Shown here: positions 23,216-34,500 of the stretch, piece by piece | Layout: every line of letters begins with the position of its first letter | Position numbering within the stretch: the stretch's first letter is position 1 | Source of the DNA: Medicago truncatula | Lineage: Eukaryota; Streptophyta; Magnoliopsida; Fabales; Fabaceae | NCBI RefSeq assembly: GCF_003473485.1 | Contig: NC_053048.1 | Span: 21,321,255-21,385,254, forward strand | Direction: 5' to 3' | DNA: 64,000 nucleotides | Notes under the pieces: generated by a model | Seen by the model: only the letters and a program-made list of their open reading frames with translations | Told to the model about the DNA's origin: nothing | Database searches by the model: none | Program-made: the position numbers and the translations under genes

Positions 23216-23602
23216 ACAACATCCATCGACCCTGAAAGTTCCATCCTTGTTTGAAAAGTCAGGGAGAACCAGCGTCCCGTCTACTTTATTTGAGAAGTAT
23301 TAGTTGGGCCAGAGACAAGGTATCAAAGGATAGAAAAGATAGATTTGACTATGATAACGACGTCCAAGAAACGGAGGCGCTACTTTTGGCACATCCCATA
23401 ACAGTGTGGACGAATGAACTGTTGAAGCAAATCATATTCAGACCTGACTTAGCATGAAGGATGATGAAATGATTTATCAAGCTGTCAGAATTCAAAATCT
23501 CATTCAAACCCAGTAAAGCGTTGAAAGCCCTTATTTTCACCGATTTTTTTGGCCGAAATGACGCCTTCAACTAAGAGTTGTGCACAAATTGGACGGTCTT
23601 CA

Positions 23603-23724
23603 CCGATGGGTAATCTAACAATAGAGGAAGCAAGGTCAGTTATATCTCTATCTCTATCTCTATCCGATGGGTAATCTAACAATAGAGGAAGCAAGGTCAG
23701 TTATATCTCTATCTCTATCTCTAT
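23603..23724. repeat. 61-bp tandem duplication with TCTCTA microsatellite
   Basis: The unit beginning CCGATGGGTAATCTAACAAT occurs at 23603 and again at 23664, followed each time by a CTCTAT/TCTCTA run. Confidence 0.9.
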
Positions 23725-24682
23725 CTCTATATACATGTATTCTAAGCTACACTTTGCTGATGTGTCATTCTAAGGAAGCTCCCAATATTTTTTACTTTTG
23801 TTCTAAGATTGACACTTGCTCTAATGCATACTCTCTTTTACATATTATATTATTTTTTTCAATTCAATTTTTCATTCTAATTTTAAATTCCCATGCAAAT
23901 TACGAATTAACTCTCCATTAAATTTACTCTTTCAAACAAAAACGCCCCATTAATTTGACTTTATGCATATTGCATAATTAATACATCATGGTTCTATTAG
24001 CTAGAAAAATAATCCATCGATTACTTCTTTTTATTTTTTATGTTTGGAATCCTAAATGCTAGAAAAAAGAAATTATAGTGCCGTATGACCCATTTTGGCA
24101 AAGACTATAAGGATTCCAACGTAATTGACACAATTGAGCAATTGAAGAGATATTTGCTCATCTTTATAACGTCAATTTATCTTTTGATTTCATTGTATAT
24201 ATAGTGTCCCTTTGGCAACAAAAAACCATATGTTCGGTTTTATTCTAGGTTTTCTTTTGGGGTGTTTGGCAATATTGGCATGTATATTGTTCGTCTGATT
24301 TTCTCCATGATAGAATCAAAAGAAGAGGAAAAAAGGTAGTACTACTTAAATGGCTTAAATCCAAGAAATAGAATTCTGTTCTCTATGTAAGTTTTGGCAG
24401 CTAGAACAAGTTTACAACATCTTGGAACTCTGGAGGGTGTGTTTTTGTTTACAATCAAGGAGTTGACTTGTTGCAAAATGAAATGACTTCAAGTTTATTC
24501 GATTCGGTATTTGATGTCTAAAAACCATGTAAACTTAATGATGTTATGTTGTACTGTCTTCATTCATTTTCAAAACAGATATTTTAGGTCTTTCTTTTAT
24601 TTTTATTTTTGGTATTATTACCTCTCCAGTTCCAGTAAGTAAAGTGAAAGAAGGATCTTGGTAATCTAGGATCGGAATACAT
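23725..24682. other. Intergenic, nothing recognised
   Basis: AT-rich. No open frame with recognisable features, and no repeat ends seen. Confidence 0.4.
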
Positions 24683-24921
24683 CTCAAACATGTCTTTTTC
24701 TTGCAGGTATCGGAATAGTCTCATCACCTTTTCAAGAGTAATCTCTAGATCATCCTCGCTAACTCCCTTTAGTTACTTTCTAAGCTTATCGTCTACAAAT
24801 AGTGAAATGTACTCTGGAGTACAAGGGTTCAAGTTAATGAAAAATTCAAAGCATTTTGGAACAAATTGTTATTTCTAAATTTCAAGTTTATAATTTTCTC
24901 GTATTCATATTTCTCATTAAC
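24683..24921 (-). pseudogene. Detached CUL3 fragment (end of N-terminal domain to early cullin-homology domain)
   Basis: The minus strand reads EKIINLKFRNNNLFQNALNF, then after a frame change NLNPCTPEYISLFVDDKLRK, a stop, LKGVSEDDLEITLEKVMRLF and RYLQEKDMFE. This corresponds to copy 1 around its INLEFSNNN...LQEKDVFE part. It lies downstream of copy 2 but overlaps in content with the end of copy 2, so it is not simply the missing tail of that gene. It is a remnant of a further cullin copy, disabled by a frameshift and a stop. Confidence 0.8.
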
Positions 24922-25420
24922 ACCAGAAATCGTCCCAGTTACAAAATGGAATTATGACCTAACACATTGATTTTCTTACAAAGTATATAAAATATATTCC
25001 TAAAATTACTTGTAGGGATCCAAGGCCAGTCTCGTTTTATTAGGTATCATCTACAGAGCATCAGGTTGTCTAATAAAGATGAGTGTCGAATGACACTATC
25101 CAAACAAAGACCACACTAAAGCTTTAGGGAGAGGGTTAAATATATTTTATCCATGTTAGTCAGAAGGATCCGACTCCTCTAAAGTGAGAATTCTCTTTAT
25201 CCGTTATCATCCTCCGGTTCAAATTAGAAACCTGAGCTTGCACGAATCGTATCTCCCTTAATCGATATTTTTATATATAAAAAATAAAATGAAAGAGCCA
25301 ACCAACTCAATAAACTAATTACATTCATGCAATTGTCAACAAACTCTCAAACTAATTAATTCATGCAATTGGTTTATATCAAATACTTCATAGTTCTGTC
25401 AGTTCACACAGTGCCAAACA

Positions 25421-25463
25421 TCAAGTTGCTTCCTAGATTTCTTAATCCTCACTATTGAGGCCT
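25421..25463 (-). pseudogene. 43-bp relic of the CUL3 neddylation site
   Basis: The minus strand encodes ASIVRIKKSRKQL, matching the neddylation-site helix AAIVRIMKSRKQL of copies 1 and 3. It sits just after the stop codon of copy 2, so about 300 codons of cullin-homology domain have been lost between. Confidence 0.75.
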
Positions 25464-25479
25464 GTCTAAGTCACTCTCT

Positions 25480-28345
25480 CTATACTAAAATGTACTCTGC
25501 AGAAATGTACTCATCCGAAAAGGATTCAAATGAGGAATTAAAAGCATTCTGGAAAGTTATGTCTTCATTAAATCCCAAGCTTATAATCTTGTCATATTTA
25601 TCTTTCTCATCTAACAACCTCTGCACAAATTCAACATGAATATCATCCAACCTTTCTAGATCAGTAAGAAGCTGTTTCAAGGACTCTCTGATGTGTGAAG
25701 TCGTCACTTCACGTATTTTCGAGAGACCATCAGTAACACGACGAAACAAGTTATACATTCTTCCCAAATCTTCATATTTATCACCACAAAGCATGTTTAC
25801 TAACCCCGAGTTCTCCATATGGATTAATCTAAGCATGTGATTTTCAATCATCTCCTTCTCGATCACACTAGTAATCTTCTTTTCAGTGCTAGGGTCAAAG
25901 TAGTGGCACATTCTATCTGTTTCCTCATTCAGGCACCTCTCAACTTTCTTGAGATAATCACCGCAATCACAGCACTCGATAAATTTCTGAGATTCAGCCC
26001 TGTAGAACTCAGCTGAAACTTGTAGAAACGAAGTCTCGAATTCTTGCTCGTAAACAGAAGAACCTAAATCCATTAGCATCTTTGTAATATTTTTAATCAG
26101 TTCTATATTAACATCTTCCCCAGCACGTTCCTTGCATACTAATTCCAAAAGCATATTCGACAGTCGAGTCCTGATCTGTTTTGAGTAAATAACATTCTCT
26201 GTCCACAGGTTCAAGCCAAGTTCATAAATATGTGTCTTCTTGGTCTGTGGGATATAAATCTTATCCACGTACATCAGAATGTCATTAATCATTCGTAATG
26301 CCTTATTATGATCATTCCATTTTCTGTTTAATTCTTCCAGAAAGGAACTTCCTTCAGTGGCTTCAAGAGATCTAGCTATCTCTTTGAGATGAGAAGTTGT
26401 GGTTGCAACCAGCCCAGAGTATAGCTTCTCACCAAATTTGTGAACAACCATATTGTAAGCATTCCTAAATGCACAAATTAAAGACAATAATATATTAGAC
26501 GACAAAATACCCCATATTAAAAATAAAAAAAGGTACAACATTCATTTGATGTGCACATATCCATAGAAAAATTTGTATAGCAAGATCATCTTATATTATC
26601 AAATAAATGATATTGTGAATTTTCCATTAAGAGAATAAGAGAGTACATCAAGTATTTAGACATTAATTGTTGATATTGTAGCACTAACTAACATTTACTA
26701 TCTTAGAATTGTATTACACTATTGTGACTTGTACTGCAAGTTACGACTATTAACTATATCATTTCTCTTCTTTTGCTCATGCTGCAATATCTTACCTGCT
26801 AAAACGATTTATTTTTTCAGATTGTATAAGCTATTAAATCAAGGACAGGACAATAAAGATATTAGGCCATAAACTCTGATTAATGTCCAACCACAGCTAG
26901 TAAGGACTAATGTCGTAACCGTATCTGCAGCTACACATTATTTTTATTACATGACTACATTTATAATGTAAATTATTTCATTAGGAAGAAAGCATTTCTT
27001 ACATCAGAAGTATAAAAATGAAATAAATGCTTTTTATCCATATAAAATTCCTATCTGGATCTTTAACATGAAGCCTCCCCTAATGAATTTTATTAACAAA
27101 ATCATAATATAATCAGCAACTTGTTAAAATTGAGTGATTTGTTCAAACGTCATTCATTTTCATTGCATACAAAATTGAGTGATTATACAAGAGGTTTTGC
27201 ATGTATATCTTATTTAAACTGTTGTTCAAAAAGAGATTATCATATAAGAGCTTATATATAAAGGTAAACTATACTTTAACTGAAAAGCAGTAAGTGATTG
27301 GGAGGAACTTAATTGTGAAAATAAGCTAACCCTAGTATTGATCAAATTATGACTGAGGAAACCCTAAAAACTACTATTTGTAATTTATAAGTATTAGTGC
27401 CATAAAAAAAGCAGACAAGCGGGCACAAAGTGCCCATCTTAACGCTAGTATCTTATAACTCAAATATCTCCTATTTTCTAAGTCATTAATCTCATATTTA
27501 TCACATTATCAGCTTTCGATCACTTTGAAATATCTCTAATTAAAATACTCTCTAATTAATCTATGATATAATGAAAAATATGAGAAGTGCTAACAACACA
27601 ATCTTTTGAGTACTCTCCCTAGCACTCACTCTTTTATTGAGTGAAATCAATTTATGTCCCACCACTTTAGGTAGGTTCCATTTCCAAAGTGTAGGTCCTA
27701 CATTAATTTCATCCAATAAAAGAGTGGGTGCTAGGGAGAGTGCTCAAAAGAGAGTGTTGCTAGCATTCCTCGAAAAATATATATAATTTGTGTGATCACT
27801 ACATAGTTGCAATGAGTTTACTGTGATTTACAATCACAACAAAATTGCAGCCTGATGCAGTTGTGGACATTTCCGCAACCACAATAGTATTGCCGCATCA
27901 TGCAAAGTGAAAATAATTGTAGCAGATGAAAAAAACTAATATTTATCAAATCAGATAAACAATATTCAATCAGTTAGATGAACCCTAATAAAAAAATATT
28001 ATACAGTTATTCAATAAACCCTAATAAAACAATATTATACAGTTATTCAATTATGACCATTTGAAAAAACCATAAGAAATAAAAAATCAAAAGACAAGCA
28101 CAGTTATGATCATAACAAAATAGCATAATAGCATCAGATGAAAACAATATTCAAGAACAAATAATGAGAATCATGAGAAAGAACCTGTAAAGCTCTGCAA
28201 AACTGATATTCCTAACGTTGTGGTTGTATAAGTCATGAATTGCATGCTCCAGGATGTTCCAAGTCTTGTCAGCATAATCAGCATCCATGACAACACGGTG
28301 CTTGTAAGCCTCTATCGCAAAACTCTTCTTCCCCATGTTACTCAT
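25480..28345 (-). CDS. Truncated CUL3-like cullin, array copy 2 (381 aa, N-terminal domain only)
   Basis: Exons on minus: 28345-28185 and 26464-25480, with donor AG-GTTCTT, acceptor TTTAG-GAATGC and a split Arg codon, giving 381 residues. Exon 1 has the normal CUL3 start (KHRVVMDADYADKTWNILEH). Exon 2 is open through the cullin repeats (NAYNMVVHKFGEKLYSGLVA, NMLCGDKYEDLGRMYNLFRR, VEFVQRLLDEKDKYDKII). The frame then degenerates (SDEYISAEYILV) and stops. The cullin-homology domain, RBX1-binding region and neddylation site are absent, apart from the 43-bp relic. If expressed, it could bind BTB proteins but could not form an active ligase. Its sequence upstream of the ATG still resembles that of copy 1 without the LTR. 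It may be a pseudogene or an expressed short form; the sequence alone cannot decide. Confidence 0.75.
27582..27771. mobile_element. MULE-type MITE in the CUL3 copy 2 intron, 190 bp, 9-bp target duplication
   Basis: Inverted ends GAGAAGTGCTAACAACAC and (inverted) GAGGAATGCTAGCAACAC continue inward with ACTCTCCCTAGCAC-type sequence on both sides. GAAAAATAT repeats at 27573-27581 and 27772-27780. The intron of copy 1 near 18795-18815 shows the uninterrupted site. A second family member lies at 61139-61324. Confidence 0.85.
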
Positions 28346-28689
28346 CTTCTCGTTGTAAACACAACTTTCTCTTTATCGTTGCTTTGCGTTTCTTTTTATA
28401 CTTTTTGCCGTAAGTAAACGAGTTATGACCTACTTTGAAAACATGTTATTTCCTACGACTAGTATTAGGGTTGTGAATAGTGGGCCAAATTATTTCTTCA
28501 AAAAATTAGTGGGCCGAATTATGCTTGTAACACTGTTACTTTTCCCATTCTATGCCATACTCACGCACCCTAGAAAAATGATAAAAAGGCCCTTCGGATT
28601 ATGTAATCTGGAAAAAAACGAAATAATGTCCGGATTACGTAAACCGGACAATTTCGAACTATAAAAGGCAATTCACCCCCTATTTTATA

Positions 28690-29140
28690 GTTTTACAATT
28701 CACTTTCTCTCTCTCTCTCTCTCCCTTATCCCAAAATCCGAATTGCACGAATCAGTCCAAATTTGGAGTTTTCTTGCTTAAAATCACCGCATTTCAAGCC
28801 TTATCAAACATCAAATTGAAAGTTAGTTCGAAATCCTTATGCATGCAAGTTAATTTGGGCGTTTTTTTTTGTTGGGCACTGAAGTTGTCTGGATTTTGTT
28901 TTTCGGATTAGATTGTTGCAATTCGGATTTTGAAATCCAGACCGATTCGTGTGTATTCCCCCCCCCCCCCCCCCCCTTTTGTGTCGTGTTGTGCCCTAAA
29001 TTTGGATCATGTTGTGTTATGCAAGTTACAGGTATGGATAATGTTGATCGGATTAGGGGTGATAATGAGGCCATGCACGCATCCGTTAGGAGAGAGCGAG
29101 AAGAGCGTTGTCAAGCGCGTCGAGAGACTCGAGAGTCTCA
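28690..29140 (+). other. Short spliced-looking ORF start with 19-bp C run (possible gene or element 5' end)
   Basis: Downstream of a CT microsatellite (about 28705-28722) and a 19-bp C homopolymer (28958-28976), GTTACAG-GT precedes an ATG (29035). It opens a short basic and acidic frame: MDNVDRIRGDNEAMHASVRR, then repeated RE/RR residues, and a stop at about 29144. The layout looks like the 5' part of a gene or mobile element whose remainder was replaced by the LINE fragment that starts at about 29140. I cannot name the family with confidence. Confidence 0.3.
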
Positions 29141-29410
29141 TTAAAATCACCTATGAGCATTGAAGTACCGGTGATGGTTTGGCTATGCTTGGTTAGGTAA
29201 TTCCAAAAATTGTTTCACAAGTATGGTTAAGGCTAGCATAAACACAAGTGCAAGTAGTAGAAACATTACCAAGGTTGATGGTGAAGGTGATAGAATATTG
29301 GTTGGAATCAATGATGTTTGTGGTAGTTGTAGCAGTAGAGTGTTGAAGGAGCCAGATTCCTCCTGAATGTCCATTAGCCTCAACAATTTGGACAGGGGAC
29401 TAACCATTAA
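29140..29410 (-). pseudogene. LINE endonuclease domain fragment
   Basis: The minus strand encodes VQIVEANGHSGGIWLLQ, then after divergence YLTKHSQTITG and SMLIGDFNE in a second frame. These match the conserved blocks of the L1-type apurinic endonuclease of plant LINEs (EA-GHSGG-W and IGDFNE). At least one frameshift separates them. The longest open frame here reads a hydrophobic peptide in a third frame and is a shadow. Confidence 0.65.
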
Positions 29411-31580
29411 TTAGGTCGGGGTTTTATTGGTCTGCTGGGGTGGGGGTTTCCATTAGCAGAGAAGACAAAATCCATGCTCTCTCTTCTCTCTCAATTCCAT
29501 ATATATGCACACACATAAATTATTAAATAAAATTTTGGGACGTTACAGTTTTAACATTACCTTAAGCTTGTAGAATAATTGACAATTCACTTTTGCAATT
29601 TTTAATGATATTGAAAGAGTCATTAAAAGGATCTAGTGGAGTGATATGTTGAGTTAACCAATAGGTTTATTATAAGGGTCATGTTAGCTTGTGTCCTAAA
29701 GACACATGTTAAATATTAATTTCATTCTATTAATGATAAGAATTTAATTGAAAAAAATTAATATTAAACATGTTGAACAATAAAAAACACAAATTTCAAT
29801 ACAAAATTTCTATTAGTAGAATTCTTAATATGTGCACTAAAGGCACAAGTTATCATTTCCCTTATTATAATTAACGCGTAATATGTTTAATGATATTGAC
29901 TTTAATGAAACATGGTTGTAATTAATAAGAATATAGACAGTGTTACTTTAATGAAAACCATGATGAATGTGTTTAAATGACCCCTAAATTTTGTCCGATT
30001 TAATTTGTTGTAACAACATCGTAGCAATTGCAACCAGAAATTTGGTTTAAAGTTGATTTAAATTTCCCAACTTTTCTTTTTCACTTGAAATCTCAAAACC
30101 AGGTGCCTTTACTCTTTATCTTTAATTTGAACGATACCGAAACCCAAAATGATATTTTCCTTTTTTGTTAACAACAAACATACTAAACCTATGCTAGTTG
30201 AATCTAATAATTAAATCTTCAATGCTCGTAGGATCAATATGAAATGAGTATTCCGAAGACTTGAAATAATCATATTTGTAGATGTATGTACTTGCAGTTT
30301 TATGCTATTAAAATGGATGTTATGAGTTTGTATGCAAATTCATCTGTGTTGTTTATAGCGACTTTGAATTTGTATAGTATCAATGTAATCTATCAATTTG
30401 AATGAATAAATATTGTTAATATTTGTAAAAAAAATTCAAGGACATATAAAAATTACGTCCGTTAGAGACAATTGATCAGAAAATTTTGTGATGACAAAAA
30501 TATTCCGTTTTATTTATTAAGGACTAAAATTAAAATTTGGTATATTTTCAAGTATAGAAGAACTTATCTAACACATTAATCAAACATATTGACCATGGGA
30601 ATATGGCAATATGAATGTATAAGGAACTAAGGAATTTTTATCATACAATAGGGATCATGACTTATGAGGCAAGAAATTGTGTGGGTTGATTGAGAATTAC
30701 TACATTGCATAATAGCTTAGATGAAAGGATTCAAATCTTAAGTTGCTGGAATCAATCATTAATTCACATTTATGTCAATTGTGATTACTATATTACATGT
30801 AATCTTCTAGTCATAAACAATTTAGGAAAACATTGTTCACATCTATTTGATGGATATCCCATTTGAGGTGAGTGATAGGCAAAGTAAAAATCACTGGCTT
30901 GTTGAAGGTTTCACATCTAAGGAAAAATGTGAAATAAAATTATATCCAAGTTCCTGATTGAATCCCTTTGCACAACAAGTCTGAATTTGAATTTATTTAT
31001 GTTGCCAATGGCTTTGTATGAGGGGGGAGTAAGGGAACAAGACACCAAGTACTAACTTCTTGAACACTCGAAGTAAATTCTACTACTATTCACTGTGGTT
31101 GAGACACAGGTTGTTACCGTATGTTATTCTGCATCAGTAAAAAGAACCTTAGGTTAAGTTGTATAAAAAATCTGTTTACCAGACTGAGTAATTTCATAAG
31201 TCTCGTCTAACTGGAAGTCTTACACAGGCAGTAACAAAAAACTTAACACTACCAATAACAAGATTATAGAAGCACGACAATTTATTATTGATAGATATTT
31301 TCGATGAAACCATCCATTCGTAAGAAACAAATTTGTCACTTGTCATGATCATGTCAAAACTTGCACACATAAACTTCTAGTATAAGTAGAAATGAGTGTA
31401 GTTGGAGGAAGATATTAATGTGATAGGTGATGTAGATAATAAGATAAAAAAAAAAAAAAAAAAAACAGCATGTCAAATTGGAAGAACAAATAGTAAACAT
31501 AGAGAACCAATTTTTGACCTAGTTCACAAGACACAACATTTGTATCACTTTAACCTACCCAACAAACAAGCTTACCAATT
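29411..31580. other. Intergenic between CUL3 copies 2 and 3
   Basis: No gene found. 30283-30433 is the second copy of the poly(A)-ended repeat seen at 1690-1830. A 20-bp A run lies at about 31445-31465. The rest is AT-rich and unassigned. Confidence 0.45.
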
Positions 31581-34500
31581 CTAGGCAAGATATCGATACA
31601 GTTTTCTGTCAACAGCATCTCTTTCCAAAAATTCCCGCTCAAGGAGAGACTCAATCCGTTTCTTTACATCCGTTGGATTTGTAAGGAATCGCGACTGCAA
31701 CTGCTGCGTGACCTCAGCCATAAGATTGTTGTGCTCAAGTTGCTTCCTGGATTTCATAATCCTCACTATTGCTGCTTCAATCTGGGGCTTCCGATCCTCC
31801 TCCGCTTTTTGTCGAGTGTCCAGTTTCTCCAGTTCCGATTCCTTTTGTGCAACAACAGTTCCTATTTTTATCTTATACAGTTTACTGCTAAATCTGTCAT
31901 TAACATAGAATGTGTCATCCTCGCTAACATCTTTACCCATAGGCTCCTTCCTAAGGACATTTCTTCCCTTAACCAAAGCCAAAGATTGCAGGCACCTCTT
32001 CAAATCTGAAGCTGGAATCTCGGTTGCTTGCTCAATTTCCCTGTAGCTTAGTCTATCAGCATTATTAAACAGCATGAGTATACACATTTGATAGGTGGAG
32101 ACATTTAACTCATGTTTCTGACCACTCCCAAAAGTAGCTTTTAAGTCTGCTGTGCCCATATTAGTTTGCCACGTCAATTTCCTGCCATTATGGGTGCTGA
32201 GGTAATATGACCGAAATTTCTCACAAAGTGCTGACATTTCTGTCGGAAGGTTACATGTCACACTAGATTGAGCTGGCCAAGACCCTGTTGTCAGAACCTG
32301 CACAGTAAGTGTAGGACCATCACCTAACTCAGGGTGGTTAGCATTAAAGCTCTTCATCGTGTCTACAGATGTTTTCATGTCTGTAAACATGCCCTCTAAT
32401 TTTGCGGTAAATTGGAATCCACATTCTGTCTTCAGCTTAACTATGAGACTCCTCTCAGCATCATCAGAAACTGTTTTTCCAGACAAAAGACGCTTTGCAA
32501 GGTGCTGCTTGTAATACTTCTCAAACACATCTTTTTCCTGCAAATACCGGAATAGAACCATAACCTTGTCAAGGGTAATTTCTACAACATCCTCACTAAC
32601 TCCCTTTAGACCTTTTCGAAGCTTATCGTCTACAAAGAGTGAAATGTACTCTGGAATACGAGGATTCAAGTTCATGAAAAATTCAAATGAGGAATTCAGA
32701 TCTTTCATGAACAACTTGTCATTACTAAATGCCAAATCTATAATCTTGTTGAATTTATCTTTCACATCTGAGAGCCTCTGCACAAATTCAACAGGATCCT
32801 TCAACCTTTCAGGATCAGTAACAAGCTGCTTACCGTAGTCTTTGACTTATGAAGTCATCACTTCACGTATTTTCAAGAGACCATCGGTGACACGACTGAA
32901 CAAGTTATACATCCTACCCAAATCTTCATATTTATCATCACCAAGCATGTTTACTAACCCAGAAGTCTCCTTATAGATTAATCTAAGCATGTGATTTTCG
33001 AGCATCTCCTTCTCCACCAGAGTAGTAATTTTCGTTTCAGTGCTAGGGTCCAAGTAGTGGCTCACTCTATCAAGTTCCTCATTCAGATGCATCTCAGCCT
33101 TCTTGAGATAATCCCCAGAACCACAGCACTCAATAAATATCTGTGATTCAGCCCGATAGAACTCAGTTGAAGCTAGCAGAAAAGGATTCTCAAATTCTTC
33201 CACATAAACGGAAGGACCTGTATCAATTAGCATCTTTGTTATACTTCTAATCAGTCCTCTATTAACAACTTCGCCGGCACGCTCACTGTGTACTAACTCC
33301 AAAAGCATATTCAACAGTCGAGTCCTTATCTGGTTTGAATGAAGAACATTTTCTCTCCACAGGTTCAGACCAAGTTCATAAACAGTTGTCTTCTTGATGG
33401 TTTGGATATAAGTCCTGTCCATGTACATCAGAATGTCTCTAATCATTTGTAATGCCTTATTGTGATCTTCCCACATTCTGTTTAATTCTACCAGAAAGGA
33501 ACTTCCTTGAGTGGCTTCAACAGATCTAGCCATCTCTTGGAGATGAGAAGTCACGGTGGCAACCAGCCCAGAGTCTAGCCTCTCACCAAATTTGTGAAGA
33601 ACCATATTGTAAGCATTCCTAAATCAACAAAATAAAGACAAAAAATATTAGATGATAAAATACCCATAATAAAGACAATAAAGTACACCATCCATTTGAT
33701 GTGCACATATCAATAGGAAATTTTGTATATCAAGATCATCTTATATGTGAAAACAATTCAATATTTTAGATTCTATAAACTATTAAATAAAGGAGAGGAC
33801 AATAATGAAAGTAGGAAATAAACTCTGACTAATGTCCAACCACAGCTTGTGCATCTACCATCTAATTATCAGTTTAAAAGTAACATTTAAATTTCATGCA
33901 AAAATTGTCAATCTTTGTCTTACATAAGACTATTTTATTTTCATTATTAGGCCCTACCGGTGTTATCAATAACATATAGTGAAACACTAAAAATTTACTA
34001 TGTGAAATAGCAGAGAATGTTCCGTACAAATAGCAAAAGCGGCATAGCGAAACTAAGATAGCATCGTGGTTTTCATAGCAAATTCATCAAAATGCACTAT
34101 GCCATAGCGCCGCTATCAGCACTATTTGACAACACTGGATCCTAACCCTATTTGCACATAGACATTATAAACTTGCAATTGAAATGTTTTCATTGGGAAA
34201 AGAGCGTTCATTACATCAGAAATAGAAAAATGAAATAAATGCTTTGTATTCAAATAAAATTCTAATTTGGATCCTAACATCAACATCTCTCTAATGAGCA
34301 TTAACAAAACCATAATATAATTTGCATATTTTTCAAAATAACCGACTTGCTCAACGTTACTAAATTTCATGATATACAAAATTGAACTTCTATAGATTTA
34401 TGCAATAATGTTGAATAAATCTATATCCTTCTACTTGATCAGCGTAATAACTCGCCCAGTTTCTTAAGGTAGGAAGTATTAAATGTTTTTAGGAATGTTG

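Noticed and set aside
29183..29407. 74-codon minus-strand frame with hydrophobic stretches, looking like a membrane protein
   Set aside because: Other frames of the same strand give conserved LINE endonuclease blocks, so this is a shadow frame.
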